From NCBI RefSeq assembly GCF_014204915.1, contig NZ_JACHMH010000001.1, forward strand, positions 7,589,501 through 7,653,500: 64,000 nt of DNA. The letters are read 5' to 3'. How positions within the stretch are numbered: the stretch's first letter is position 1; each line of letters opens with the position of its first letter. The notes beneath the pieces were generated by a model that saw only the letters and a program-made list of their open reading frames with translations, was not told the DNA's origin and did no database searches. Below, one piece after another: positions 49,790-58,257 of this stretch. Source of the DNA: Crossiella cryophila. GTDB taxonomy: Bacteria; Actinomycetota; Actinomycetes; Mycobacteriales; Pseudonocardiaceae. The translations under genes and the position numbers were made by a program.

Positions 49790-50464
49790 GTGGCCGCGAT
49801 TCTGCTCATCGAGGATGATCCGTTGGTCCGGCGTGGGCTGCAGCTCGCGTTGACCCGGCACGGCCACGAGGTCCGCACCGCCGAGGATGGCGAGACGGGG
49901 TTGCGGGAACTGGCCGGGGCGCCGCCGGACATCGTGGTGCTGGACGTGATGCTGCCGGGGATCGACGGGTTCGAGGTGTGTCGGCGGATCCGGGACTCGG
50001 GGGCAGTGCCGGTGATCATGCTGACGGCGCGGAGTGATGACTTCGATGTGGTGCATGGGCTGGCGGCCGGTGCGGATGACTATGTGATCAAGCCTGCGCA
50101 GCCGACGGTGCTGGATGCGCGGATCCGGGCTGTTCTGCGGCGGGTCGGGGTGGAGCCGGACGGGGTGCTGGGCAGTGGTGAGTTGGTGATCAATCCGGTG
50201 GCGGCGACGGTGTCGCTGGCCGGGGCGCCGGTGGCGTTGACGCCGACGGAGTTCCGACTGCTGCTGACGCTGGCTCGGGCGCCGGGGCGGGTGTTCAGCC
50301 GGCAGCAGTTGCTGGAACTGGTGTGGGAGCACGACTATCTCGGCGACTCGCGGCTGGTGGACAACTGCGTGCAGCGGCTGCGGGCCAAGATCGAGGACTC
50401 GGCGCGGGTGCCGGAGCACGTGCAGACCGTGCGCGGCTTTGGTTACCGGTTCGGCCCCGGATGA
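49790..50464 (+). CDS. OmpR/PhoB-family response regulator
   Basis: A 224-residue regulator. The receiver domain has the acidic pair Glu8/Asp9 plus Asp10 (LLIEDDPLVRRG), phospho-acceptor Asp52 (VVLDVMLPG), the switch Thr in MLTAR and the conserved Lys in YVIKPAQP. The C-terminal winged HTH reads LTPTEFRLLLTLARAPGRVFSRQQLLELVWEHDYLGDSRLVDNCVQRLRAKIE. GTG at 49790 is the start. It overlaps the kinase gene by 4 nt (ATGA). Confidence 0.92.
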   Translation: MAAILLIEDDPLVRRGLQLALTRHGHEVRTAEDGETGLRELAGAPPDIVVLDVMLPGIDGFEVCRRIRDSGAVPVIMLTARSDDFDVVHGLAAGADDYVIKPAQPTVLDARIRAVLRRVGVEPDGVLGSGELVINPVAATVSLAGAPVALTPTEFRLLLTLARAPGRVFSRQQLLELVWEHDYLGDSRLVDNCVQRLRAKIEDSARVPEHVQTVRGFGYRFGPG

Positions 50465-51846
50465 GGCGGCGGAGTCTGCGTACCCGGTTGGTGATGGCGT
50501 TTGTGCTGGTCACCGGGTTGGGGGCGGTGGCGGCGACGTGGGCAAGCGCGGGGTCGGCGCGGGCTGCGCTGCTGGGTGAGGCGCAGCAGCGGCTGACCGG
50601 GGAGCTGACCGCGCGGATCGCGGCGGTGGCGGCTCAGGTGAGTTTCCCGCCGGATCAGGGTGTCCTGGAGCGGTTGCGGGCGGCGGTGGGGGACAACACG
50701 GTGGTGTCCTTTGTGGACCAGCGGGCCGGGGCCGGGGCGGAGCGGGCGGCGGAAGCGTTGCGCGGCGGGGTGCGGGAGCGCAATCGGCTTGTGTGGCAAC
50801 GGGTTGATATGGATGGGCCGCGGTTGCTGATCGGCACGCCGGTCATGATCACGGGGGTGGACGGGCGGCGGATGCCCTCGGGTATCGAGGTGTACGCGGT
50901 GCGGGATCTGGCAGGCACCCAGGCACAGCTTGACGAACTGACGATGGCCGCGGCGCGGACGAGTGCGATCGCGTTGCCGTTGGCGGTACTGGTCGCGTTG
51001 CTGGCGGCGGGTGGGGTGCTGCGGCCGGTGCGGCGGGTGCGGGACACCGCGCGCAGGCTGGCCGCCGGGGACCTGGACGCGCGGTTGCCGGTACGGGGCA
51101 AGGACGAACTGGCCGAGCTTGCGGGCACGGTCAACGAGATGGCGGGGTCGTTGCAGCACACCGTGGCCGAACTGCGGCGGTTGGAGGCGGACGCACGCCG
51201 GTTCGTCGCCGATGTCTCGCATGAGTTGCGCACGCCGTTGAGCACCCTCGCGGCGGTCAGCGAGATCCTGCAGGGCAGCAGTGCCGAACTCGGTCCGGCG
51301 GAACGGGAATCGGCGGAGCTGGCGGTGGCCGCGACCCAGCGGCTGGTCCGGCTGGTCGAGGAGTTGATGGAGGTGTCCCGGTTCGACGCGGGCATGGCGC
51401 AACTCCGGGTCGAGCCGGTCGAGGTGGGTGGGGCGATCCGGGACTGCCTGCGCGCCCGTGGCTGGCTCGACCGGGTGCGCACCGAGCTGCCCGAGCCGGT
51501 TCCGGCGCGATTGGACCGGCGGCGGCTGGACGTGATCCTGGCCAATCTGGTCGGCAACGCGTTGCGGCACGGTGGGCCACCGGTCACGGTGACGCTGCGC
51601 GCCGAGGCCGAACGGATCGAGATCGAGGTGACCGACCGGGGACCCGGACTGCCGGAATCGGTGCTGCCGCACGTGTTCGACCGGTTCTACAAGGCCGACG
51701 CGGCCCGCTCCGGCGCCGAGGGCAGTGGGCTGGGACTGGCCATCGCGCGGGCGAACGCCCGGCTGCACGGCGGCGAACTCACCGCGGCGAACCGGCAGGG
51801 TGGCGGCGCGTGCTTCCGCCTGGTGCTGCCCAGGGAGGCGACATGA
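50461..51846 (+). CDS. Sensor histidine kinase
   Basis: A 461-residue membrane kinase. Two membrane helices (about 8-30 and 168-186) flank an extracytoplasmic sensor of about 135 residues, followed by HAMP (PVRRVRDTARRLAAGDLDARL), HisKA with phospho-acceptor His254 (DVSHELRTPLSTL) and HATPase_c (N-box NLVGNALRHGG, G1 DRGPGLP, G2 GSGLGLAIA). ATG overlaps the response-regulator stop, and its own stop overlaps the downstream lipoprotein start. The three-gene layout resembles MtrA-MtrB-LpqB. Confidence 0.92.
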   Translation: MRRRSLRTRLVMAFVLVTGLGAVAATWASAGSARAALLGEAQQRLTGELTARIAAVAAQVSFPPDQGVLERLRAAVGDNTVVSFVDQRAGAGAERAAEALRGGVRERNRLVWQRVDMDGPRLLIGTPVMITGVDGRRMPSGIEVYAVRDLAGTQAQLDELTMAAARTSAIALPLAVLVALLAAGGVLRPVRRVRDTARRLAAGDLDARLPVRGKDELAELAGTVNEMAGSLQHTVAELRRLEADARRFVADVSHELRTPLSTLAAVSEILQGSSAELGPAERESAELAVAATQRLVRLVEELMEVSRFDAGMAQLRVEPVEVGGAIRDCLRARGWLDRVRTELPEPVPARLDRRRLDVILANLVGNALRHGGPPVTVTLRAEAERIEIEVTDRGPGLPESVLPHVFDRFYKADAARSGAEGSGLGLAIARANARLHGGELTAANRQGGGACFRLVLPREAT

Positions 51847-52319
51847 GGCGGATCGGCTTGGCGGCACTGGTTTTGCTGGCCGCCGGATGTGCCATCCCAC
51901 CGTCCACTGTGGAGGATGGTGGCGACGCGCCGACCGGGGTCTCCCCCACTGTCACGCTGTACTTCGTGGACGCCCAGGGCCGGTTGCGCCCCGACGAGCG
52001 CCACACCGGCAATCTCGGCTCGATCGGCGAGGCGGTGTCGCTGCTGCTCACCGGTCCCGGCGGCGCGGCGCCCGCGCTGCACACCGAGATCGCCGTCAGC
52101 GGCACGACCAGGGTGTACGCGAGCACTGAGCCGGGCCTGATCACCCTCACCCTGCCGCTGACCCGCGACGAAGTGACCGACCGCGGGGTGGACCAGGTGG
52201 TCTGCACCGCGCTGGGTGTGCACGTGCAGAGCGGCGGATCGGCGACGACCAGGGTGCAGCTGAGCTTCACCCATCCCGGCGCCGATCCGCACGGTCCACG
52301 CACCTGTCCGGCGAACTAG
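51843..52319 (+). CDS. GerMN-domain-like lipoprotein linked to the two-component system
   Basis: A 158-residue lipoprotein beginning MRRIGLAALVLLAAGC. The body (VTLYFVDAQGRLRPDERHTGNLGSIGEAVSLLLTGPG to VVCTALGV) resembles a GerMN domain, as in the N-terminal part of LpqB, but the beta-propeller of LpqB is absent. ATG overlaps the kinase stop (ATGA). By analogy with LpqB and MtrB it may tune the kinase from outside the membrane. Confidence 0.8.
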   Translation: MRRIGLAALVLLAAGCAIPPSTVEDGGDAPTGVSPTVTLYFVDAQGRLRPDERHTGNLGSIGEAVSLLLTGPGGAAPALHTEIAVSGTTRVYASTEPGLITLTLPLTRDEVTDRGVDQVVCTALGVHVQSGGSATTRVQLSFTHPGADPHGPRTCPAN

Positions 52320-54118
52320 CAGCCGTGGAACCGCTTGTCCGCGGCCCAGCCGGTGTTGGCCCAGGTATCCGGTGACACCCTGGCGATCCCGGAATACCGC
52401 GCGGCCAGGCCGTCGAGCAGCCAGGCGGTGAACCGGGCCGCGCCGGCCGGGCAGGTGTGGATGCCGTCGGAGCTGCGCTCGATCCGGCCGTCCCGCTCCC
52501 GCTGGTACGTCTCGCCCCAGACCTCGCGGCTGTCCAGCACCTCTCCCCCGGCCTCCTTGACCGCGGCGGTGGTGCGCCCCAACTCGGCCATGTGCTCGGC
52601 GTAGAAGTCGTCGGGGCGGATCGGCGGCATGGTCACGAACACCACCTTGGCCCCGCCGGCCTCGCGCACCAGGCGCTGGTACCCGGCGCGCTGTTCGGCC
52701 TGGCTGCCCCAGTCGTAGGTGGTCACCTGGTACACCACCACATCCGGGCGGAACTCGGTGAGCACGCGGGGCAGTTCGGCCCAGGTGGACTCGGCCAGCG
52801 GGCCGACCACCCCACCGCCACCGGCGGCGGCCATCGACTTCAGCGTCAGGCCGCTCGCCTTGGCCGCGGCCGTCAGCGGCAAGGCCAGTCCTTCGGCGAT
52901 GGAGTCGCCCATGAACAGCACCTTGGACACCTTGGGGCCGTTGGCCGACACCGCGGGGCGACCGCCGAGCGCGCTGGTGTCGATCGCGGCGGTGGCCGGG
53001 CGGGGCAGCACGATCCAGGTCAGCGCGACCACGACCAGGCTCGCCGCGAACGCCGCCAGGCCGGTGCGACCGCGGGCCCAGGCCGCCCGGTAGCGGATCG
53101 GATCCTCGACGAGAACCTTGGACAGCACGGCCAGTCCCAGCGAGACGGCGCAGACGAGCACCGTCCACAACCAGCCGTCCAGGCCGGTTTTCTCCTTGGA
53201 CAGCAACAGGAACACCGGCCAGTGCCACAGGTAGAGGCCGTAGGAGACCAGGCCCAGTCCGCGCAACGGCTGCCAGCACAGGCCGCGGTCCAGCACCGAG
53301 CCGGGGGCCAGCAGGATGAGCAGTGCGGCGGCCAGCGACAGCGCGAAAAGGCCGCCCTGGAACAACATCGGCGACTTCTCGCCGTCGACCAGCAGCCAGG
53401 CCAGGGCCAGGCCGAGGGCCAGCGGCACCGCGGTCCAGGACGGCAGGGTCCGCTTCACCCACTCGCGCACCGGTTCGGTGGCGGCCAGCGCGCCGAGCAG
53501 CAGGGCGAAGGCGCGGGTGTCGGTGCCGGTGTAGACCCGGTCCGGATCGGTCAGCACCAGCATCAGGCCCAGCGAGGCCAGCGCGCCCAGTCCGGCGGCC
53601 AGGGCCACCGCGCGCTGGCGGCGCAGGCCGAAGACGACCAGCGGCCACAGCAGGTAGAACTGCTCCTCGACCGCCACGCTCCACAGGTGCCCGAACACCC
53701 GGCCCGGCCCGAACCGGTCCCAGTACCCGGCCGATTCGGCCAGCAGGTGCCAGTTCGCCAGGTTGAGCTGCACCCACGGACCGTCCGCCAGCGCGGTGCG
53801 CAGCAGTTCGGGTGAGCCGAACGCCCAGGTCAGCAGGGTGACACCGGGCAGCAGCACGGCCAGTGCTGGCCACAAGCGGCGGATCCGGCGGCCCCAGAAC
53901 ACGGTCAGCGAGCGGGTGTGATCACGCAGCAGCAGGTCGGTGATCAGGTAGCCGGAGAGCACGAAGAACAGGTCAACGCCGAGGAATCCGCCGCTGAGGT
54001 GGCCCGCGTGGAAGAGCAGCACCCCGGCCACGGCCAGGCCGCGCAGCCCGTCCAGCGCGGGCAGCCGCGGCCGCGCGTCCGGCTCGGCGGCCGGGCGCGC
54101 CGACAGTAGGTTGGTCAT
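52316..54118 (-). CDS. OafA/YrhL-type acyltransferase with SGNH domain
   Basis: A 600-residue integral membrane enzyme. The acyltransferase 3 domain (RLPALDGLRGLAVAGVLLFHAG, GFLGVDLFFVLSGYLIT, FWGRRIRRLWPAL, HLWSVAVEEQFYLLWPL) has about ten helices. A C-terminal extracytoplasmic SGNH domain follows, with the GDSIAEG Ser and the C-terminal DGIHTCPAGAARF Asp/His. Such proteins O-acetylate cell-surface glycans. The last 4 bp overlap the convergent lipoprotein gene. ATG 54118 is used, although an in-frame GTG lies 4 codons upstream. Confidence 0.9.
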   Translation of the reverse strand: MTNLLSARPAAEPDARPRLPALDGLRGLAVAGVLLFHAGHLSGGFLGVDLFFVLSGYLITDLLLRDHTRSLTVFWGRRIRRLWPALAVLLPGVTLLTWAFGSPELLRTALADGPWVQLNLANWHLLAESAGYWDRFGPGRVFGHLWSVAVEEQFYLLWPLVVFGLRRQRAVALAAGLGALASLGLMLVLTDPDRVYTGTDTRAFALLLGALAATEPVREWVKRTLPSWTAVPLALGLALAWLLVDGEKSPMLFQGGLFALSLAAALLILLAPGSVLDRGLCWQPLRGLGLVSYGLYLWHWPVFLLLSKEKTGLDGWLWTVLVCAVSLGLAVLSKVLVEDPIRYRAAWARGRTGLAAFAASLVVVALTWIVLPRPATAAIDTSALGGRPAVSANGPKVSKVLFMGDSIAEGLALPLTAAAKASGLTLKSMAAAGGGGVVGPLAESTWAELPRVLTEFRPDVVVYQVTTYDWGSQAEQRAGYQRLVREAGGAKVVFVTMPPIRPDDFYAEHMAELGRTTAAVKEAGGEVLDSREVWGETYQRERDGRIERSSDGIHTCPAGAARFTAWLLDGLAARYSGIARVSPDTWANTGWAADKRFHGC

Positions 54119-54192
54119 GCCCCGAGCCAACGCGCCCAGTTCCCCGCCTGGATCTCCGTCGTGTCGCAGTCCTGTCGCGGCACAATGGCCCG

Positions 54193-54699
54193 GTGGCTGC
54201 CCTGGGAACCACCGCGTTGCTGATCCTCGCCCCGGCCGCCGAGCCGCTGCTGGCGGCGGCCCGCGCGGTCAACCCGGCCACGGTCCGGCCCGGCCTGCCC
54301 GCGCACGTCACCGTCAGCTACCCGTTCGTGCCGTTCGCCGAGGACCTGATCGACGCCGTCCGCTCGCTGGCCGCGGACACCTCGCCGCTGGACCTCACCC
54401 TGGCCGAAGTTGTTGCCAGGCCAGGCTTTCTGGCCGTTTCGGCGCCAGGGGCGCAGGAGCTGGCGGACCGGGCCGGGCGGCGCTGGCCCTGGTTGCGGCC
54501 CTATGACGGGCGGTTCGGCGAGCGGCCGCCAACCCATCTCACCGTGGCGCTGGGGGCGAGTGCGGCCGAGGCGGACCGGATCGGCGAGCGGGTGCGTGCG
54601 TTGCTGCCGATCCGGGTCGGCGCGACCGGGCTGGAGCTGGTGGAGCGGACCGTGCGCGGCTGGCAGGTGCGCCTCAGCGCGCCGTTCGGTCCGGGCTGA
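54193..54699 (+). CDS. 2H phosphoesterase / 2'-5' RNA ligase-like protein
   Basis: A 168-residue protein with the two hallmark HxT motifs: HVTVSYPF (His38, Thr40) and HLTVAL (His115, Thr117), each in a symmetric half of the fold. Members process 2'-5' bonds, cyclic phosphodiesters or nucleotide derivatives. GTG at 54193 is the start. It overlaps the convergent peptidase gene by 26 bp. Confidence 0.85.
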   Translation: MAALGTTALLILAPAAEPLLAAARAVNPATVRPGLPAHVTVSYPFVPFAEDLIDAVRSLAADTSPLDLTLAEVVARPGFLAVSAPGAQELADRAGRRWPWLRPYDGRFGERPPTHLTVALGASAAEADRIGERVRALLPIRVGATGLELVERTVRGWQVRLSAPFGPG

Positions 54700-56191
54700 G
54701 CGGAAGGCCCGGGGCAGCCGCTGTCTCCGCGCATTCGGCGCCTGCCGGTGGCAACCGGCCGTCCAGCAGGTAGCCGGTCACCGCGGCCACCGCGCAGGGA
54801 TTGCCGTTCATCGACGGGCCGTGCTCGCCGCCCGCGACGCTGAGCAGCCGCCCGTGCAACCGCCCGGCCATGACCACGCCGCCCTGGTACGGGGTGGCCG
54901 GATCGCGGTGGGACTGGAGCACCAGCGGGGCGGTAGCCAGGCCGCGGTCGGCGATCCGGACCTGCGGGCTGGACCGGTGCGGCCAGAACGCGCAGGGCAG
55001 GTCGGCGAGCATGAAGTACCGGCCGTTGATCGGGAACCGGCGCTCCAGCTCGGCCGCGTCCCGTTCGTAGACCGCGGGATCACGCGGCCAGCGGTCCTCG
55101 CCACAGGTCACGGCGAGGAACACCGAGGTCAGGTTCACCGGCCGGTGCTCGCCGCCGCCGCTGGGCAGTTCCGCGCCGAAGGGCCGGGTGGCCTCCAGCA
55201 GGAGGTTGCCGGTGCGGTCCCGGTTCAGCTCGACCAGCACCCGCTCCACCACACCCCACGTGCGCCGGTAGCTGACGTAGAACCCGGTGGCGCTGAACAG
55301 GGTGTCGCCGGTGGCGAACCGGCCGGGCTGCTTCGGATCGGCGATCGGGTTGTCCCGCAACCACTTCCGCAGCCGGGTCCAGGTGGCCAGCAGTTCGGAC
55401 CTGGTGCCGCCGAGGCCGTTGGTGGCGTGCCTGCTCACGATGTCGTCGAACATCTCGTTGGTGCGTAGTTCTTTCGCCTCGGCCTGGGTGAACCGGCTGG
55501 GGCGCCAGACCCGGTCGGGGTGGATCGCGGAGTCCAGCACCGCCCGGTCCAGCGTTCGCGGGAACAGCGTCGCGTACACCCCGCCGAGGTAGGTGCCGTA
55601 GGAGGCGCCCCAGTAGTTGATCCGGCGCTCGCCGAGGGCGCGGCGGATCTGGTCCATGTCCCGCGCGGTGTTCTCGGTGCTGATGTGCCGCAGCAGCGCG
55701 CCGGAACCTACCGCGCAGTTGGCGGCCAGGTCCCGCTCCGGCGTGTACGGCCGGTCCGGGGTGCGCGGGCCGACCGGGCCGCCGCAGTCGATCGGGGTGC
55801 CGTTGACCGTGCCGCGCGGGGCGAAGCCGATCAGGTCGTAGCTCGCCGCCAGTTCCGGGAACCCCGGCCAGAGCGTGGTCCAGGTGAAGGTGCCGTCCGC
55901 GCCAGGACCACCCGGGTTGGTGAGCAGGACGCCACGGCGGCGGGCCGGATCGGTCGCCCTGATCCGGCTGACCGCGATGCCGATCCGCTCCGCCCACGGC
56001 CGCGCGTAGTCCCTCGGCACGCTGAGCCGGGCGCACTCGATGGCCACCCCGGCCGGCGCGCCGACGAACCCGGCGCAGTCCCCCCAGCTGATCGTCGCGG
56101 TCGCCGGCCCGGCCCCGGCAGGCGCGGTGACCAGGCCCGCACCCGCCAGGACCCCGAGCGCGAGCGCCACCCATCGTCGAACACGCGGCAT
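54674..56191 (-). CDS. Secreted alpha/beta-hydrolase, tripeptidyl aminopeptidase (TAP) type
   Basis: A 505-residue exported hydrolase. The signal peptide (ALALGVLAGAGLVTAPAGAG) precedes an alpha/beta-hydrolase core with LLTNPGGPGADG, the nucleophile elbow YWGASYGTYLG and the C-terminal TAP-like domain supplying Asp/His (LVLQSHRDPATPYQGG; VAGGEHGPSMNG). It matches the SlpD/SlpE/Tap family that trims tripeptides or other groups outside the cell. It is a monocistronic gene. Confidence 0.9.
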   Translation of the reverse strand: MPRVRRWVALALGVLAGAGLVTAPAGAGPATATISWGDCAGFVGAPAGVAIECARLSVPRDYARPWAERIGIAVSRIRATDPARRRGVLLTNPGGPGADGTFTWTTLWPGFPELAASYDLIGFAPRGTVNGTPIDCGGPVGPRTPDRPYTPERDLAANCAVGSGALLRHISTENTARDMDQIRRALGERRINYWGASYGTYLGGVYATLFPRTLDRAVLDSAIHPDRVWRPSRFTQAEAKELRTNEMFDDIVSRHATNGLGGTRSELLATWTRLRKWLRDNPIADPKQPGRFATGDTLFSATGFYVSYRRTWGVVERVLVELNRDRTGNLLLEATRPFGAELPSGGGEHRPVNLTSVFLAVTCGEDRWPRDPAVYERDAAELERRFPINGRYFMLADLPCAFWPHRSSPQVRIADRGLATAPLVLQSHRDPATPYQGGVVMAGRLHGRLLSVAGGEHGPSMNGNPCAVAAVTGYLLDGRLPPAGAECAETAAAPGLPLSPDRTAR

Positions 56192-56339
56192 GTCGATCCC
56201 CCCTGCGTCGCAACCCCCGTCACCCGCTTCAGTCTACCGAGAAGTCCGGTTCCGGGTCACGGGTTAGTCACTGTGCGTAACACCCGTCGCCGCCTGCCCG
56301 ACAGCGGGATGTCCTGAACCGACGTCGCTGAGGTGGGCA

Positions 56340-56798
56340 ATGGCTCTGAGTGTCTGGCTGTCCCTGTTGTCCCCGGTGGTGGCGTTGCTGGTCGCGTTCT
56401 GGGGCTTCCGGCGGTCCACCAGGGCGGATCGGTTGCGGGCCTTCTTCGACCTGCACGAGCGGTACCTGTCCGCGGAGGTGCGGGCCGGGCGGCGGCTCCT
56501 GCACCAGCGGGTGGCCGGACGTTCGGCCGAGGAACTGGCCGAGCTGGACCGGGACAGCCTGGACCGGATCGGGTACACCCTCGCGGTGCTCAACTCGATC
56601 GCGATCGCCTGTGCCGGCGGCTACGTGGACCGGCGGATGGTGCGGCGCAGCATGGGCCGCTCCTACGCGGGCGTGATCGCGGCGGCCCGGCCCTACATCG
56701 ACCGGGTCGAGGCGCTGCGCGGGTTCCGGCCCTATCCCTTCGCCGAATCACTGGCCGGGCAACTACGGGAGGGTGCGCATGTCGAATCCCGGGACTGA
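56340..56798 (+). CDS. Small N-terminally anchored membrane protein, first gene of the nitrilase/TPR operon
   Basis: A 152-residue protein: one N-terminal helix (VWLSLLSPVVALLVAFWGF), then a charged, mostly helical cytoplasmic part (RLRAFFDLHERYLSAEVRAGRRLLHQR). It is similar in layout to DUF4760-like proteins, but I do not assign a family. ATG 56340 follows GAGGTGGG. Its last 20 bp overlap the next gene, so it is co-translated with the nitrilase-fold protein. Confidence 0.7.
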   Translation: MALSVWLSLLSPVVALLVAFWGFRRSTRADRLRAFFDLHERYLSAEVRAGRRLLHQRVAGRSAEELAELDRDSLDRIGYTLAVLNSIAIACAGGYVDRRMVRRSMGRSYAGVIAAARPYIDRVEALRGFRPYPFAESLAGQLREGAHVESRD

Positions 56799-58257
56799 CC
56801 GCAGGCTCCGGTTGTGCGTGGTGCAGCTGGACGGGCTGCCGCACGCGCGCACCGCGGAAAGCCTGTGGCTGCCCGCCGAACCCCTCTACGAGGCCGGGGC
56901 CGGACCGGGTGAGCTGTCCGCGGCGCACCTGTTCAGTCGCGCCCACCCCACCGTCTACAACGGAATCCAGGAACTGTCCACTTCGGCCACCCGCTCCAGC
57001 CTGACCGAGCTGATGTCCTTCCTGGACCGGCAATCCGCCGATGTGGTGGTCCTGCCGGAGTACCTGGTGCCGCTGGGCTGTCTGGCCACCCTGCGCGAGT
57101 TCTCCGTCGGCAGGGTGGTGGTGGCCGGGCTGGGTTATGTGCGCACCATCGAGGAGGCGGCCGAGCTGGTCGCACTGGCCGAATCGGACTGGCAGGCCGG
57201 GAACCTGGTGCACCGCAACGTCTCCGTGCTCATCCACGACGGCAGCGTGCACCTGGTCACCAAACTGTCCCTGGCCGACGGGGAGAACGCGCGCGAGGGC
57301 GAGGGCGTGCGGATCGTGGAGCTGACCCTGCGCGGGCGGCAGGTGCGGCTGGCGGTCGCGGTGTGCAAGGACTACCTGCTGTGGGAGAGCAACGCGACCG
57401 TGCAGCGCGCCGACATCGTGTGCGTGCCCGCCAATTCCCCCACCATGCTGCCGTTCCAGCCGGACGCGCCGCGCGATCACGTGCGGCTGCTGGCCAACGC
57501 GGCCTGCCACGGCGGCTCGCAGATCATCGTGCCCGCGCTGGACGGTCCGCTGGTCAACCGGCTGGGTGTGCAGCCGATCGGCAAGGGGTTCCAGGCGGTG
57601 ATCCTGGTCGAGTACGACCGGTATCCGCAGCGGCCGACCGCGCTGGCCAATCCGGAGAACAGCCTGGCGTTGCGGGCCCAGATCATCGGCGCGGCCGACG
57701 CGGCCGAGCTGGCGGTGCTCGCCGAACTGGCCGAGCTGACCGCGACCACCCCGGGAAAGGCGTTGCGGGCCCAGGTGAGCGAGCTGCGCGCCCGGCTGGC
57801 CGGGGCCGGTCCGCTGGCCCAGGCACTGGAGGCCTACGACCTCTACCTGGCCCAGGGTTTCGACCCGGACAAGGAACTGCACGACCTGCTGTGCACGCAC
57901 ATCGCGGTCACCGGCGGCGGGCAGTCGGCCATCCGCGGCCGCCAGGCCCGCTACATCGTGTCCATGCTGCGCGAGCTGGAAGCCGCCTGCGCGGGCAGTT
58001 TCGGCACGGCCAGGGACACCTACCAGCGGCTGGCCGAACAGTTCGCGGCGGCGGATCCGCCCGAGCTGGTGGTGGTACCGGTGCCGCGGCAGGCCCCGGC
58101 GGCCGAGCCGGAGCGGCCGAGTCTGCTCAAGTACACCCGCTCCACCGCGCGGGACGGCACCCGCTCGGAGAGCTGGGAGATCCACGATCCCGACCTGGCA
58201 AGGGAATTCCTCCGCAGCCTGCCGACCAAGACCGATCGGGGAGCCGGCGATGAGTGA
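56779..58257 (+). CDS. Nitrilase-fold (carbon-nitrogen hydrolase) domain protein
   Basis: A 492-residue protein. ATG 56779 with GGGAGG upstream is preferred over the GTG at 56773. Residues about 10-290 look like a divergent nitrilase-superfamily domain with a complete catalytic triad: Glu94 (VVVLPEYLVP), Lys162 (VTKLSLADGE) and Cys196 (VAVCKDYLLW). The C-terminal 200 residues are mostly helical with no recognised domain. It is sandwiched by overlaps of 20 bp upstream and 8 bp downstream with a membrane protein and a TPR protein. A role as the amidase-like effector of a signalling or conflict system is inference from that company. Confidence 0.75.
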   Translation: MSNPGTDRRLRLCVVQLDGLPHARTAESLWLPAEPLYEAGAGPGELSAAHLFSRAHPTVYNGIQELSTSATRSSLTELMSFLDRQSADVVVLPEYLVPLGCLATLREFSVGRVVVAGLGYVRTIEEAAELVALAESDWQAGNLVHRNVSVLIHDGSVHLVTKLSLADGENAREGEGVRIVELTLRGRQVRLAVAVCKDYLLWESNATVQRADIVCVPANSPTMLPFQPDAPRDHVRLLANAACHGGSQIIVPALDGPLVNRLGVQPIGKGFQAVILVEYDRYPQRPTALANPENSLALRAQIIGAADAAELAVLAELAELTATTPGKALRAQVSELRARLAGAGPLAQALEAYDLYLAQGFDPDKELHDLLCTHIAVTGGGQSAIRGRQARYIVSMLRELEAACAGSFGTARDTYQRLAEQFAAADPPELVVVPVPRQAPAAEPERPSLLKYTRSTARDGTRSESWEIHDPDLAREFLRSLPTKTDRGAGDE

